From: an uncultured Pelagibacteraceae bacterium
GTDB lineage: Bacteria; Pseudomonadota; Alphaproteobacteria; Pelagibacterales; Pelagibacteraceae
DNA length: 44,126 bases
Assembly: GCA_902569615.1 (NCBI GenBank)
Contig: CACFUX010000009.1
Span: 1-44,126 of the forward strand
Direction: 5' to 3'
A program made the translations under genes and the position numbers. The notes beneath the pieces were generated by a model. That model did not search any database, was not told where the DNA came from, and saw only the letters and a list, made by a program, of their open reading frames with translations. This document shows, one piece after another, positions 20,101 to 29,432 of this stretch; within the stretch, counting starts at the first letter, position 1, and every line of letters starts with the position of its first letter.

Positions 20101-22142
20101 GCTAAATCATAAATTATATCAGCTTTGTCATATAACTTGATCAATGTTTTATATTTAGATAAATTTTTTTCAGTTTTTTCAATTCTTTTTACCTCTGTTT
20201 CTGCAATTTTAAATAAATCTTCATGCAGTATTGGATCAGCTAAATTAAATTTTTTTTCACCACTTTGTTTAAATCCAAGTAAATCACCAAATCCACGTAA
20301 TTTCATATCTTCTTCGGAGATTTTAAAACCATCATTTGAGCTTTTAAGAATTTTTATTCTTTTTTTTGCATTTTCACTTAAATTATTTTTAAACATTAAA
20401 ATACATTTTCCTTGAACAGATCCTCTTCCAATTCTTCCTCTGAGCTGATGTAATTGTGATAGTCCAAATTTATTTGAATTTTCGATAACTATTACGTTAG
20501 CATTTGGAAAATCTATACCAACTTCAATTATAGTTGTAGATACAAGTATATCGAATTTTTTATGCAAAAAATTTTTTAATATGATTTCCTTTTTTTCTTG
20601 ATCAACTTTGCTGTGAATTATTTCTACCTTTTTTGGAAATAAATTGCTTAGAAAATTATAAGTTTCCATCGCAGACTTATGGTCAATCTTTTTTGATTCA
20701 TCAATTAAAGGGCAAACCCAAAATATTTGATTTCCATTATTTATTTCTTTTTTGACAAAATTTAAAACATCATTAATTTTTTCATCTGGCTTACTGAAAG
20801 TTAAAATCTCTTTTCTATTCATTGGTTTTTCTTTTATAACTGATAGATCCATGTCTCCATAGATTGTCATAGTGAGTGTTCTTGGAATTGGTGTTGCTGA
20901 CATTAATAATATATCACAATCGATACCACCTTTATCAGATAAAGATTTTCTTTGTTTGACACCAAATTTATGTTGTTCATCAATTATAATATAACCTAAC
21001 TTATTAAAAATGGTTTTTTTTTGAAATAGTGAGTGAGTTCCAAAAATTATTTTTGTTTTTGAATTTTTTAATTCCAATAATATTTCATTTTTTTTATTTT
21101 TTTTAGTTTTGCTAGTAATTAGATCTATAGCTATATTTTTTGGTATTATTTTTTTAGCTAGATTAAAATGTTGTCTTGCAAGTATTTCTGTTGGTGCCAT
21201 AAAAGCTACTTGATATCCAGATTCTACTACATTTAGAGCTGACAGTAGAGCAACAATTGTTTTTCCAGAACCTACATCGCCTTGTAAAATTCTAAACATT
21301 TTAGATTTAGAAGAAAGGTCTAAATTAATTTCTTTTAAAGCTTTTATTTGATCGTTTGTTAATTTAAATCCAAAATTATTAATTGAACTTTTTGTAAACT
21401 TATTAAAAAAAGTTTTTTTATTTTTTTTAATTTTTTTTATTGATTTCTTTATTTCAGAAAATATTAATAATGATGATAATATTTCGTCAAAAACAAGCCT
21501 TTTATAAAAATTTGAATTATAATTACCAATGTTTTTATAGTTATGAAGTTTAATAATAGAATCTTTCCAGGATATATTTTTAAACATATTCGCAATATTT
21601 GGCTCTAACCATTCTGATAGATTAGGTAATTTTTGTAAAATTTGATTTATTATAAAATTATATTTTTTTTCTGTAATTCCCTCTGTCAAACTGTATTTAC
21701 TATGAACTTTACTAATTATACTTTTATCTTTTGAAACGTATGTTGGATTTGTTATTTGATATTTTTTTTTAAAATGATTAATCTTCCCACTTATTGTTAC
21801 CTTTTCATTCAATGGTAATATCTTTTTTATGTAGCCCTCATAACTGTTAAAAAAAACACAATCTATATCTCCAGTATCATCTCTACAGTGTACTTTGTTG
21901 GGTAAATTTCTAACTCTTGGAAAATTATATTTAATCGGTATTATCTCTAATGTTGAAATTTTTCCAATATGTAAATCTTTAACTTTAACTAGATTAGTTC
22001 TGTCTGTAAAAGATTGGGGCAATCTCCAAAGTAAATCAAAAATATTATTAATGTTTTTTTTTCTTAATATATTTGAGGTTTTTTTTCCAATGTTTTTAAG
22101 TTTAGAAATATCATTTAAAAGAAATTCATAGTTATTATTCAT
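20097..22142 (-). CDS. recG: ATP-dependent DNA helicase RecG
   Basis: RecG remodels stalled replication forks and Holliday-type junctions. The N-terminal wedge with its OB fold occupies about residues 50-150. The helicase core has Walker A GDVGSGKT at residues 288-295, the DEQH box at 388-391, SATPIPRT shortly after, and the C-terminal motif QLRGRIGRG of helicase motif VI. The 681-residue length is normal. It shares a short divergent promoter region with sdhE. The recG-sdhE divergence is common in alphaproteobacteria. Confidence 0.97.
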   Translation of the reverse strand: MNNNYEFLLNDISKLKNIGKKTSNILRKKNINNIFDLLWRLPQSFTDRTNLVKVKDLHIGKISTLEIIPIKYNFPRVRNLPNKVHCRDDTGDIDCVFFNSYEGYIKKILPLNEKVTISGKINHFKKKYQITNPTYVSKDKSIISKVHSKYSLTEGITEKKYNFIINQILQKLPNLSEWLEPNIANMFKNISWKDSIIKLHNYKNIGNYNSNFYKRLVFDEILSSLLIFSEIKKSIKKIKKNKKTFFNKFTKSSINNFGFKLTNDQIKALKEINLDLSSKSKMFRILQGDVGSGKTIVALLSALNVVESGYQVAFMAPTEILARQHFNLAKKIIPKNIAIDLITSKTKKNKKNEILLELKNSKTKIIFGTHSLFQKKTIFNKLGYIIIDEQHKFGVKQRKSLSDKGGIDCDILLMSATPIPRTLTMTIYGDMDLSVIKEKPMNRKEILTFSKPDEKINDVLNFVKKEINNGNQIFWVCPLIDESKKIDHKSAMETYNFLSNLFPKKVEIIHSKVDQEKKEIILKNFLHKKFDILVSTTIIEVGIDFPNANVIVIENSNKFGLSQLHQLRGRIGRGSVQGKCILMFKNNLSENAKKRIKILKSSNDGFKISEEDMKLRGFGDLLGFKQSGEKKFNLADPILHEDLFKIAETEVKRIEKTEKNLSKYKTLIKLYDKADIIYDLA

Positions 22143-22154
22143 AATATATATAAA

Positions 22155-22170
22155 TTATAATATATTATAA
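22155..22170. promoter_or_regulatory. palindromic divergent -10 region between recG and sdhE
   Basis: The 16-bp sequence TTATAATATATTATAA reads identically on both strands. It contains TATAAT on the plus strand at 22156-22161 and TATAAT on the minus strand at 22164-22169. These lie 13 nt before the sdhE ATG and 21 nt before the recG ATG, so each could be the -10 box of the gene it faces, giving very short leaders. Chance palindromes are not rare in such AT-rich DNA, so this is a moderate call. Confidence 0.45.
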
Positions 22171-22174
22171 ATTA

Positions 22175-22432
22175 ATGTCTGAAGATATTGAACTACTTAA
22201 AAAAAAAATTGTTTATAAGTCATCTTATAGAGGCATTAAAGAACTTGATATAATTCTAAGATCATTTGTTAGTAAATATTTAAATAAATTAAATTTTGAA
22301 GAACTTACAGATCTATTTGATTTTCTAGATAATAATGATGAGGATATTTATAAATTTAAACAAGGTATTAAAACAAATAAAAAGATTAAAAATAACAATG
22401 TTACTAATTTATTTAAAAAATTTGAATTATAA
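22175..22432 (+). CDS. sdhE: FAD assembly factor SdhE
   Basis: SdhE helps attach FAD covalently to the flavoprotein subunit of succinate dehydrogenase. The 85-residue protein has the family motif RGxxE as Arg19-Gly20 to Glu23 in SSYRGIKELDIILRSF, followed by the helical FEELTDLFDFLDNNDEDIYKF segment. This matches the five-helix fold. There is no visible Shine-Dalgarno sequence, and the proposed -10 element lies only 13 nt upstream, so the mRNA may be nearly leaderless. It ends 4 nt from the convergent tRNA-Ser. Confidence 0.9.
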   Translation: MSEDIELLKKKIVYKSSYRGIKELDIILRSFVSKYLNKLNFEELTDLFDFLDNNDEDIYKFKQGIKTNKKIKNNNVTNLFKKFEL

Positions 22433-22436
22433 AGTG

Positions 22437-22526
22437 TGGCGGAGAGACTGGGATTCGAACCCAGGAAAGAGTTGCCCCTTTGCCGGTTTTCAAGACCGGT
22501 GCTTTCAACCGCTCAGCCATCTCTCC
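22437..22526 (-). tRNA. tRNA-Ser (anticodon UGA)
   Basis: On the minus strand the sequence folds into a class II tRNA of 90 nt with the long variable arm typical of serine. The acceptor is GGAGAGA against TCTCTCC, with an encoded CCA at 22437-22439. The anticodon arm CCGGT-CTTGAAA-ACCGG exposes TGA, and the T arm is CTGGG-TTCGAAT-CCCAG. A 66-residue plus-strand reading frame across this region is an accident of the tRNA sequence. Confidence 0.97.
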
Positions 22527-22614
22527 GTGAGCTAGGTTTTATAAGTATAATAATTTAATTCAACCAAAAAATTATAGATTAAATATTTAAAAAGTTTATT
22601 GATATTTGCTAATT

Positions 22615-23487
22615 ATGACTAATTTTAATAAAGGAATTTTTTCATCATTTTTAGGTTCTTTTTGGTGGGGTGTAATAGGTGTTTTATATTTTAAATACAT
22701 TTCTAATATTAATCCATTAGAAGTAGTTTCACATAGAGTTTTGTGGACTATTTTTTTTTTATTTATTTATATTTTATATAAAGGACGCCTAAACTTAATT
22801 TCTAAAACATTTAAAAATAAAAAAAAAACATTTCTACTTTTTTTATCTGGATTACTTATATTTATAAATTGGTCAACATGGATTTACGCTTTAACAATCG
22901 ATCAACTTGTTGAAGCAAGTTTTGGCTATTATATTTTCCCAATATTAAGTGTTTTTCTTGGAAATTTTTTTTTAGGTGAAAAATTAAATATTAAAAAAAA
23001 AATTTCTGTATCCATAATAATTATTTCAATAATATATATGATGTTTTTTCTAGAAGTGTTTCCATGGATAGGTTTGATAGTGGCTGTATCTTTTTCTTTT
23101 TATGCTGTTTTGAGAAAAATTGCATTAGCTGATACTGATGTTGGATTGTTTATTGAAAGTATATTTTTAATTCCATTAATAATTATAATTTTTTATTATC
23201 TAAATGTTGAGTCATCTATTGCTTTTTCTACCCAAAATTTAGATATTTCATTAATTTTAATTTTAGCTGGCCCTATGACAGTGATTCCTTTATTTTTGTT
23301 TGTCAAAGGATCTGAGTTGTCGGGTTTAGGGCCCGCAAGTATGATTTTTTTTGTTGCTCCAACTGGTCAATTTTTATTAGGTTTATTTTTATATAAAGAA
23401 CAATTTATGGTAAATAAGCTGATTGGTTTTGTTTTAATTTGGATTGCTGTAATAATATACTTGAAAGATCTTTATGAAAATAACTAA
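22615..23487 (+). CDS. rarD: RarD-type EamA transporter
   Basis: This is a ten-helix inner-membrane protein of the drug/metabolite transporter superfamily, RarD subgroup. The signature FWWGVIGVLYFKYISNI is at the start, then EVVSHRVLWT, the WSTWIYALTIDQLVEASFGYY region and FLGEKL, all typical of RarD. Its substrate is unproven; chloramphenicol sensitivity and export of small metabolites have been linked to relatives. I chose the ATG at 22615 over the upstream TTG at 22606 because family members begin close to the first helix. It overlaps mltB by 14 nt. Confidence 0.9.
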   Translation: MTNFNKGIFSSFLGSFWWGVIGVLYFKYISNINPLEVVSHRVLWTIFFLFIYILYKGRLNLISKTFKNKKKTFLLFLSGLLIFINWSTWIYALTIDQLVEASFGYYIFPILSVFLGNFFLGEKLNIKKKISVSIIIISIIYMMFFLEVFPWIGLIVAVSFSFYAVLRKIALADTDVGLFIESIFLIPLIIIIFYYLNVESSIAFSTQNLDISLILILAGPMTVIPLFLFVKGSELSGLGPASMIFFVAPTGQFLLGLFLYKEQFMVNKLIGFVLIWIAVIIYLKDLYENN

Positions 23488-24466
23488 AATTTTTATTTAT
23501 TTTTTTTTAACATTTTTTTTAAATATTAATAATTCTTTTTCTGATGATTTTAATGAATGGTTAATCTCATTCAATAAATTCGCCCTAGAGGAGGGTATTT
23601 CAAAAGAAACTTTAAATAAAACAATGCTTAATGTTAAATTCTTACCAAAAGTTATTGAGTATGACAGGTATCAACCTGAATTTTATGAAGATACAAAAAC
23701 ATATATATCAAAAAGAACATCAGATAATAAAGTTAATAAGGGAATATCATTATATAAGGAAAATAATTTATTAATAAATAAAATAGAAAAAAAATATAAT
23801 ATTGAAAAAGAATTATTACTATCGCTAATGGGTATAGAAACAAATTTTGGTACATACTTAGGAAAAATGGATATTTTATCTTCACTAGCAACATTAAGTT
23901 TCGACAAAAGAAGAAGTGAATTTTTTACAAGAGAATTAATTATTGTATTAAAATTAATTGATAATGGTGTGATAGATAGCGATGTACTATTTGGATCTTG
24001 GGCGGGTGCATTTGGAAATTTTCAATTTATGCCCTCTACAATAAATAATTATGCTATCGATTATAATAAAGATAAATTTATTGACTTAAAATCTTATGAA
24101 GACTCTTTTGCGTCAGCGGCAAACTATCTAAACAAACTTGGATGGAAAAAAAATTACCCTTGCTACTATCCAGTTAAATTAACCAAAAATATACCAAAGA
24201 AGCTATTAAACACATCAGCGAAAAAAATAAAAAACAAAAAGAAATTTAAAAATGTTAAAAAATACATTACCACCAATATTGTAGTTGATGATAATTCATT
24301 GGTTGGAATAATAACCCCTGATAGTGATATTGTAGAAAATTCAAATATATATGAACCAGCGTATATAGTATTTTCAAATTATGAATTGATATTAAAATGG
24401 AATAGATCTTTAAGATTCGCTTTAGCTGTATGTACATTGAAAGATAAATTTAAAAATGAATTATAA
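23474..24466 (+). CDS. mltB: lytic murein transglycosylase, MltB type
   Basis: MltB-type enzymes cleave the glycan strand of peptidoglycan with formation of anhydromuramic ends. A signal peptide spans about residues 1-24. The catalytic Glu122 lies in LSLMGIETNFGTYLGK, and FGSWAGAFGNFQFMPSTI is the second family block, followed by the ASAANYLNKLGW segment. There is no peptidoglycan-binding domain at the C terminus. The 330-residue length is usual for the SLT_2 family. It forms an overlapping cell-wall set with the rlpA-like gene and dacC. Confidence 0.94.
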   Translation: MKITKIFIYFFLTFFLNINNSFSDDFNEWLISFNKFALEEGISKETLNKTMLNVKFLPKVIEYDRYQPEFYEDTKTYISKRTSDNKVNKGISLYKENNLLINKIEKKYNIEKELLLSLMGIETNFGTYLGKMDILSSLATLSFDKRRSEFFTRELIIVLKLIDNGVIDSDVLFGSWAGAFGNFQFMPSTINNYAIDYNKDKFIDLKSYEDSFASAANYLNKLGWKKNYPCYYPVKLTKNIPKKLLNTSAKKIKNKKKFKNVKKYITTNIVVDDNSLVGIITPDSDIVENSNIYEPAYIVFSNYELILKWNRSLRFALAVCTLKDKFKNEL

Positions 24467-25208
24467 AATCATTATCATAATTATTTTATTTTTGCATTCT
24501 TGCACTACAACAAATATTAGTAAAAAAAAGGATGATATTATCCCTCTTGAGATTTTTTCTAATAAAGGATTTACTCTACTTTATGACGAAGATTTAAAAA
24601 GTAAAAAATTAGTCAATAAAACGATAGATGAAAGATCATTAATAATTTTTCAAAGAAATTTAAAAAAAAATACAAGTGTAAAAATAACTAATCTGATAAA
24701 TAATAAATCTATATTAGCTAAAGTAGGTGCAAATTCAAATTATCCAAGTTTTTACAACTCTGTTATTTCTAAAAGAATATTTGATGAGCTTGATTTAAAT
24801 ACTAATGAACCCTATGTTGAAATATCTACTGTATCTGAAAATACCACTTTTTTAGCAAAAAAAGCTAAAATGTTTGATGAAGAAAAAAAAGTTGCAGATA
24901 AGGCACCAGTTGAAGGCATAAGTATTAGTGATTTAAGTCAGAATAAAAAAAAATCTAATAAAAATGTTAAAACTGCTAAGTTCAAATATATTATTAAGAT
25001 AGCAGATTTTTATTATGAAAATACAGCTGAAATGATGAAAAAAAGAATAAAAGATGAAATAAATGTTAAAAATACAAAAATTTTAAAAATTTCTAATACA
25101 AATTATCGAGTTTACTTTGGTCCATTTGATAATTTAAAATCCTTAAAACAAACATTTGATGATATAAGTCCTCTAAATTTTGAAAATATTGAAATAATTA
25201 AATTATGA
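24456..25208 (+). CDS. RlpA-like septal lipoprotein with degenerate barrel and SPOR domain
   Basis: This 250-residue protein has a lipoprotein signal with lipobox LHSC (Cys16). It then has a region resembling the double-psi barrel of RlpA (about residues 60-125, with SVKITNLINNKSILAKV) and a C-terminal SPOR domain (about residues 172-250). SPOR domains bind the denuded glycan at division sites. The RlpA catalytic loop normally reads NDRGP, but the equivalent here is GANSNYP, so lytic transglycosylase activity is doubtful. It lies between mltB (11-nt overlap) and dacC (4-nt overlap), the usual RlpA place in alphaproteobacteria. A structural or targeting role is my inference. Confidence 0.82.
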   Translation: MNYKIIIIIILFLHSCTTTNISKKKDDIIPLEIFSNKGFTLLYDEDLKSKKLVNKTIDERSLIIFQRNLKKNTSVKITNLINNKSILAKVGANSNYPSFYNSVISKRIFDELDLNTNEPYVEISTVSENTTFLAKKAKMFDEEKKVADKAPVEGISISDLSQNKKKSNKNVKTAKFKYIIKIADFYYENTAEMMKKRIKDEINVKNTKILKISNTNYRVYFGPFDNLKSLKQTFDDISPLNFENIEIIKL

Positions 25209-26362
25209 AAAAAAAAATATCTATAATTTTTATACTGTTTTTTTCTTTTTTTAGTACCACTGCGTACAACGCAAATTTTGATATAAAAGCAAAAACAGCA
25301 ATTCTTCAAGACTACTTATCTGGGAAAATTCTTTTTGAAAAAGAACCTGATATGTCAATATATCCCGCATCAATGACAAAAATAATGACATCGATAATTG
25401 CATTTGATTTATTAAAAAGTGGACAAATCAAAATGGATGATAAATTTGCAGTATCAGAAAATGCTTGGAGATTATCTCAGGCAGGATTTTCTTCAATGTT
25501 CATTATGGTAGGTGATCAGGTTTCAGTTGAAGATCTTTTAAGAGGTATAATTGTTGCATCAGGAAATGATGCATGTGTAGCATTAGCCGAAGGAATAGCG
25601 GGCTCAGAAGAAGAATTTGCCATAATGATGACATCAAAAGCAAAAGAAATTGGGATGAGTAACACAAATTTTTCTAATTCATCTGGCTTAAATGATCCAG
25701 AAAATTATTCAACCGTTAAAGATATTATGATTATGTCAAATTATTTAATCAAAAATTATCCTAAATATTATGAATATTTTAAGGAAAGAGAATTTACATG
25801 GGATAGAACAGGTGGTGATCCGATAACACAAGGTAACAGAAATCCATTATTGTATAAAAACTTAGGTGCCGATGGAATTAAAACTGGTTATTTAGCAGTT
25901 GAAAAATATTCATTAGCATCATCAATTATAAGAAATGAAAGAAGATTAATTGCTGTTGGAAGTGGTTTTAAAACTCGTAAAGAAAGATCAAGAGAATCAC
26001 AAAAGATCTTAACATGGGGACTAACTAATTTTGATACTATAGAAATTGCTAAAAAAAATGAAAAATTTGCTGAACTAGATGTTTGGCTTGGTCAAAAAGA
26101 TAAGGTTGCAGTTTATGCAGATCAAGACATCTATAAAACAATTAAAAAAGCGAGATTAAGAAATCTAGAAGTAAAAATATTATATAAAGGACCAATAGAG
26201 GCTCCAATAGAAAAAGATGCAAAAGTTGCAAGACTAGTTGTTAATTATGAAGGAAATTTATTATCAGATTACGATCTACTGGCAGCAGAAAAAGTTAAAA
26301 AGAAAAATATAATTTCAAGAGTCATAAAATCTATAAACTATTTAATTTGGGGTGATGTATAA
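25205..26362 (+). CDS. dacC: D-alanyl-D-alanine carboxypeptidase (PBP5/6 family)
   Basis: This enzyme trims the terminal D-alanine from peptidoglycan stem peptides in the periplasm. It has an N-terminal signal peptide (residues 1-22) and the three penicilloyl-transferase motifs: Ser56-Met-Thr-Lys59, Ser119-Gly-Asn121 and Lys226-Thr-Gly228. A C-terminal beta domain and an amphipathic helix near IISRVIKSINYLIWGDV could anchor it to the membrane, as in DacA and DacC. The 385-residue length is standard. I use dacC by alphaproteobacterial convention; dacA is an equally valid name. Confidence 0.94.
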   Translation: MKKKISIIFILFFSFFSTTAYNANFDIKAKTAILQDYLSGKILFEKEPDMSIYPASMTKIMTSIIAFDLLKSGQIKMDDKFAVSENAWRLSQAGFSSMFIMVGDQVSVEDLLRGIIVASGNDACVALAEGIAGSEEEFAIMMTSKAKEIGMSNTNFSNSSGLNDPENYSTVKDIMIMSNYLIKNYPKYYEYFKEREFTWDRTGGDPITQGNRNPLLYKNLGADGIKTGYLAVEKYSLASSIIRNERRLIAVGSGFKTRKERSRESQKILTWGLTNFDTIEIAKKNEKFAELDVWLGQKDKVAVYADQDIYKTIKKARLRNLEVKILYKGPIEAPIEKDAKVARLVVNYEGNLLSDYDLLAAEKVKKKNIISRVIKSINYLIWGDV

Positions 26363-26969
26363 ATATCCAATTATAGTTTTTGAAGGTATTGAAGGTTCAG
26401 GAAAAAGTTTTCACATTAAAAAAGTTGAACAACATCTTAAAAATAATAAGATAGAACATATAAAATTAAGAGAACCAGGTGGCTCTAAAAACTCAGAGAA
26501 AATTAGAAATATTATTTTAAATAAAAAATCTAACTTTAATAGTTTAACAGATCTTTTATTGTATATGGCCGCTAGAAATGAGAATTTTCAAAGTATAATA
26601 AAAAAGAATTATAAAAAAAAAATAATATTGATAGACAGATTTATTGACTCTACTATAGCATACCAACATTATGGTATGGGATTGGATAAAAGTTTAATTA
26701 TTAAACTTAACAGAATTATATTAAAAAATATCAAACCAGATTTTACTTTTTTAAATATAGTAAGCATGAAAAATCTTAAGTTAAGAGTCAGCAAAAGACA
26801 AAAAAACAGATATGATAATTTTAATAGTCATTTTTACAACAAAGTACAAAAAGGCTATTTAAAAATTTCAAAAAATAAAAAAAAATATATGATCATTAAT
26901 TCAAATAAAAATATTAATTTTAATATCAAGATTATAAAAAATAAAATCAATAATCTTTTATCAATATGA
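26355..26969 (+). CDS. tmk: thymidylate kinase
   Basis: Tmk phosphorylates dTMP to dTDP for DNA synthesis. The P-loop reads EGIEGSGKS near the N terminus. It is followed by the dTMP-binding REPGGSKNSEKIR and the DRFIDSTIAYQHYG motif with the conserved Asp-Arg. I chose the ATG at 26355; a GTG directly before it at 26352 would add one residue. The gene overlaps dacC by 8 nt and holB by 4 nt. The tmk-holB-metG-tatD order is widespread in alphaproteobacteria. Confidence 0.95.
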   Translation: MYKYPIIVFEGIEGSGKSFHIKKVEQHLKNNKIEHIKLREPGGSKNSEKIRNIILNKKSNFNSLTDLLLYMAARNENFQSIIKKNYKKKIILIDRFIDSTIAYQHYGMGLDKSLIIKLNRIILKNIKPDFTFLNIVSMKNLKLRVSKRQKNRYDNFNSHFYNKVQKGYLKISKNKKKYMIINSNKNINFNIKIIKNKINNLLSI

Positions 26970-27901
26970 ATATAAAACCATTTAATAACACTAAACTATA
27001 TGGATATAATCATTTATTCTCTAAGCTAGTCAAACTATATTCAGAAAATAGGTTACCTAATAAAATAATCTTTTCTGGAAATAAAGGAATTGGAAAGTCA
27101 ACTCTGGCATATCACTTAACAAATTATATTTTATCAACTAATGAAAATAATGAATATGATCTTGAAAATAAAAAAATAAATGAAAATAATAATTCATACA
27201 AATTAATTTCAAAAAATATCCATCCAAATTTTTTTTTAATTAGCAACGATGATGAAAAACCAAATATTCAAATATCTAAAATTAGAGAAATGATAAATTT
27301 TACTAATAAATCATCCTTTAACAATGAATGTAAAATTATTATAATTGATAATATTGAATATCTAAATAAACATTCAATAAATGCGTTGTTGAAAGTAATT
27401 GAAGAACCAAATTATAACATTAATTTTTTTTTAATTCATAACAACAAAAATAAAATTTTAGATACATTAAATTCACGTTGTATTAAATTTAATCTATTTT
27501 TAAATAACGATGAAAAGAAAATTGTTTTAAATAATTTATTAAATGCTGAATTTTACTCTAATTTAAACTCAGATTTTAAGAATATTTACAGTTCACCAGG
27601 AGACATAATTTTTTTACATAATTTTTTTATTGAAAATAATATTAATGAAAACATAAATATAGATAATTTGTTAAAATTTATTATAAATAAATCTTTATTT
27701 AAAAAAAATATTTTTATTAAGGACAATTTTTCATATTTTATAGAACTGTATTTTTTAAAATTATTGAATAGTCTTAAAAAAAAGGAATACGTTTATTCAT
27801 TGTATAAATATTTTTTATTAAAATTATCAAATTATAATAAATATAATTTAGATTTTGAAAGTGTTATAATTGAATTTAATAATAAAGTTTTAAATGAATA
27901 A
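26966..27901 (+). CDS. holB: DNA polymerase III subunit delta'
   Basis: Delta' is part of the clamp loader of the replicative polymerase. The 311-residue protein has an AAA+ domain with a P-loop GNKGIGKS at residues 38-45. It also has the conserved IIIDNIEYLNKHSINALLKVIEEPN stretch (Walker B region and sensor), then SRCIKFNLF, where delta' proteins carry the SRC motif. The C-terminal collar is very Asn/Lys rich and divergent. It overlaps metG by 8 nt. Confidence 0.92.
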   Translation: MNIKPFNNTKLYGYNHLFSKLVKLYSENRLPNKIIFSGNKGIGKSTLAYHLTNYILSTNENNEYDLENKKINENNNSYKLISKNIHPNFFLISNDDEKPNIQISKIREMINFTNKSSFNNECKIIIIDNIEYLNKHSINALLKVIEEPNYNINFFLIHNNKNKILDTLNSRCIKFNLFLNNDEKKIVLNNLLNAEFYSNLNSDFKNIYSSPGDIIFLHNFFIENNINENINIDNLLKFIINKSLFKKNIFIKDNFSYFIELYFLKLLNSLKKKEYVYSLYKYFLLKLSNYNKYNLDFESVIIEFNNKVLNE

Positions 27902-29432
27902 AAATTATTTTATTACAACTCCAATTTATTATCCATCAGCTAAACCTCATATGGGTCATGCATATTCAAGTGTAGTATCTGATGTAATAGCAAGATTTAA
28001 AAGATTAGATGGATATAATGTTGAATTTTTAACTGGAACTGATGAACATGGTTTAAAAATACAGCGAGCTGCTGAAGCAAAAGGTATTGATACTAAGGAA
28101 TTTTGTGATGAAATAAGTAAAACTTTCAGAAATTTATCAGATCTACTAAACCTTACTAATACTGACTTTATAAGAACGACTGAAGATAGGCACATTAAAT
28201 CAGTTCAAAATTTATGGAATATTTTATTAAATAATAATCAGATATATTTATCAAAATATTCAGGTTGGTACTCGGTTTCCGATGAAGCCTTCTACAATGA
28301 AAATGAAATTAAAGAAGAAAATGGTATTAATCTATCAATTAATTCTGGATCAAAAGTAGAATGGGTAGAGGAGGAGTCTTATTTTTTTAAACTATCAGAA
28401 TGGGAAAATAAATTACTAGAATTTTATGAAAAAAATCCAAAATTTATTTTACCTAAATCAAGACGTAATGAAGTAATTAGTTTTGTAAAAAGCGGACTTA
28501 AAGATCTATCAGTTAGCAGAAAATCTTTTTCATGGGGCATAAAAGTACCAAATGATAAGAATCATATTATTTATGTTTGGTTAGATGCGTTAACTAATTA
28601 TATAAGCGCATTAAATTTTCCAGACAAAAATAATATCAAGTATAAAAATTTTTGGCCTGCAGATGTACACATGATTGGAAAAGATATATTAAGATTCCAT
28701 GCAGTTTATTGGCCTGCTTTTTTGCTAGCTGCAGATTTACCACCGCCAAAAAGAGTTTATGGCCATGGATGGATTTTATCTGGGGAAGAAAAAATGTCTA
28801 AATCGAAAGGTAACATACTCGACCCTTTAGAAATAATTAATAAATATGGTCTCGATCCTTTGAGATATTATTTACTTAAGGAAGTTTCTTTTGGGAGTGA
28901 TGGTAGCATTTCTCAAGATAAATTAGAAAGCTGCATTAATAGCGATCTGGCGAATAATTATGGAAATTTTTGTCAAAGAGTTATTTCGTTCAATGAAAAA
29001 AACTGTAATCTTTCTATACCAAAAAAGGATAATTTCAAAAAAGAAGATTTAATTATTCTAAACAAAATAAGTGATGCATTAGACACTTTAAGATTAAACA
29101 TCGATAATCAAGAATTGAGTATTTATACAAATTTTATCGTTGATTGCTTATTTGACTCAAACAAATACTTTAATGACCAAGCACCTTGGGAAAAAAAGAA
29201 CGATATTAAAAGACTTAATACTATTGTTTACGTATCATTAGAAATTTTAAGAAAAATTTCTATATTATTAAATCCAATTATTCCTGAAACATCTTTAAAA
29301 GTTTTAAAAATTTTTAACTTAAATCAAAGTAATATAAATTTAGATTCATTAAAAAATCACGAAATTTTATCTGTTGATTCTAAAATAGAAAAAATTAGTA
29401 TTTTGTTTAAAAAAATAGAAAAAAATGATTGA
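27894..29432 (+). CDS. metG: methionyl-tRNA synthetase
   Basis: This class I synthetase charges both initiator and elongator tRNA-Met. The HIGH-type motif is PHMGH at residues 18-22 and the KMSKS loop spans residues 300-304. The insert between about residues 120 and 160 has no CxxC knuckle, so this is the zinc-free form of MetRS. There is also no C-terminal Trbp111-like dimerisation domain, which fits the 512-residue length. It overlaps holB and tatD by 8 nt each, so the cluster is translationally coupled. Confidence 0.96.
   Translation: MNKNYFITTPIYYPSAKPHMGHAYSSVVSDVIARFKRLDGYNVEFLTGTDEHGLKIQRAAEAKGIDTKEFCDEISKTFRNLSDLLNLTNTDFIRTTEDRHIKSVQNLWNILLNNNQIYLSKYSGWYSVSDEAFYNENEIKEENGINLSINSGSKVEWVEEESYFFKLSEWENKLLEFYEKNPKFILPKSRRNEVISFVKSGLKDLSVSRKSFSWGIKVPNDKNHIIYVWLDALTNYISALNFPDKNNIKYKNFWPADVHMIGKDILRFHAVYWPAFLLAADLPPPKRVYGHGWILSGEEKMSKSKGNILDPLEIINKYGLDPLRYYLLKEVSFGSDGSISQDKLESCINSDLANNYGNFCQRVISFNEKNCNLSIPKKDNFKKEDLIILNKISDALDTLRLNIDNQELSIYTNFIVDCLFDSNKYFNDQAPWEKKNDIKRLNTIVYVSLEILRKISILLNPIIPETSLKVLKIFNLNQSNINLDSLKNHEILSVDSKIEKISILFKKIEKND

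Noticed and set aside
22335..22535. A 66-codon frame overlapping the tRNA-Ser gene.
   Set aside because: It overlaps sdhE and reads through the antisense of a perfect tRNA-Ser, so it is not a gene.
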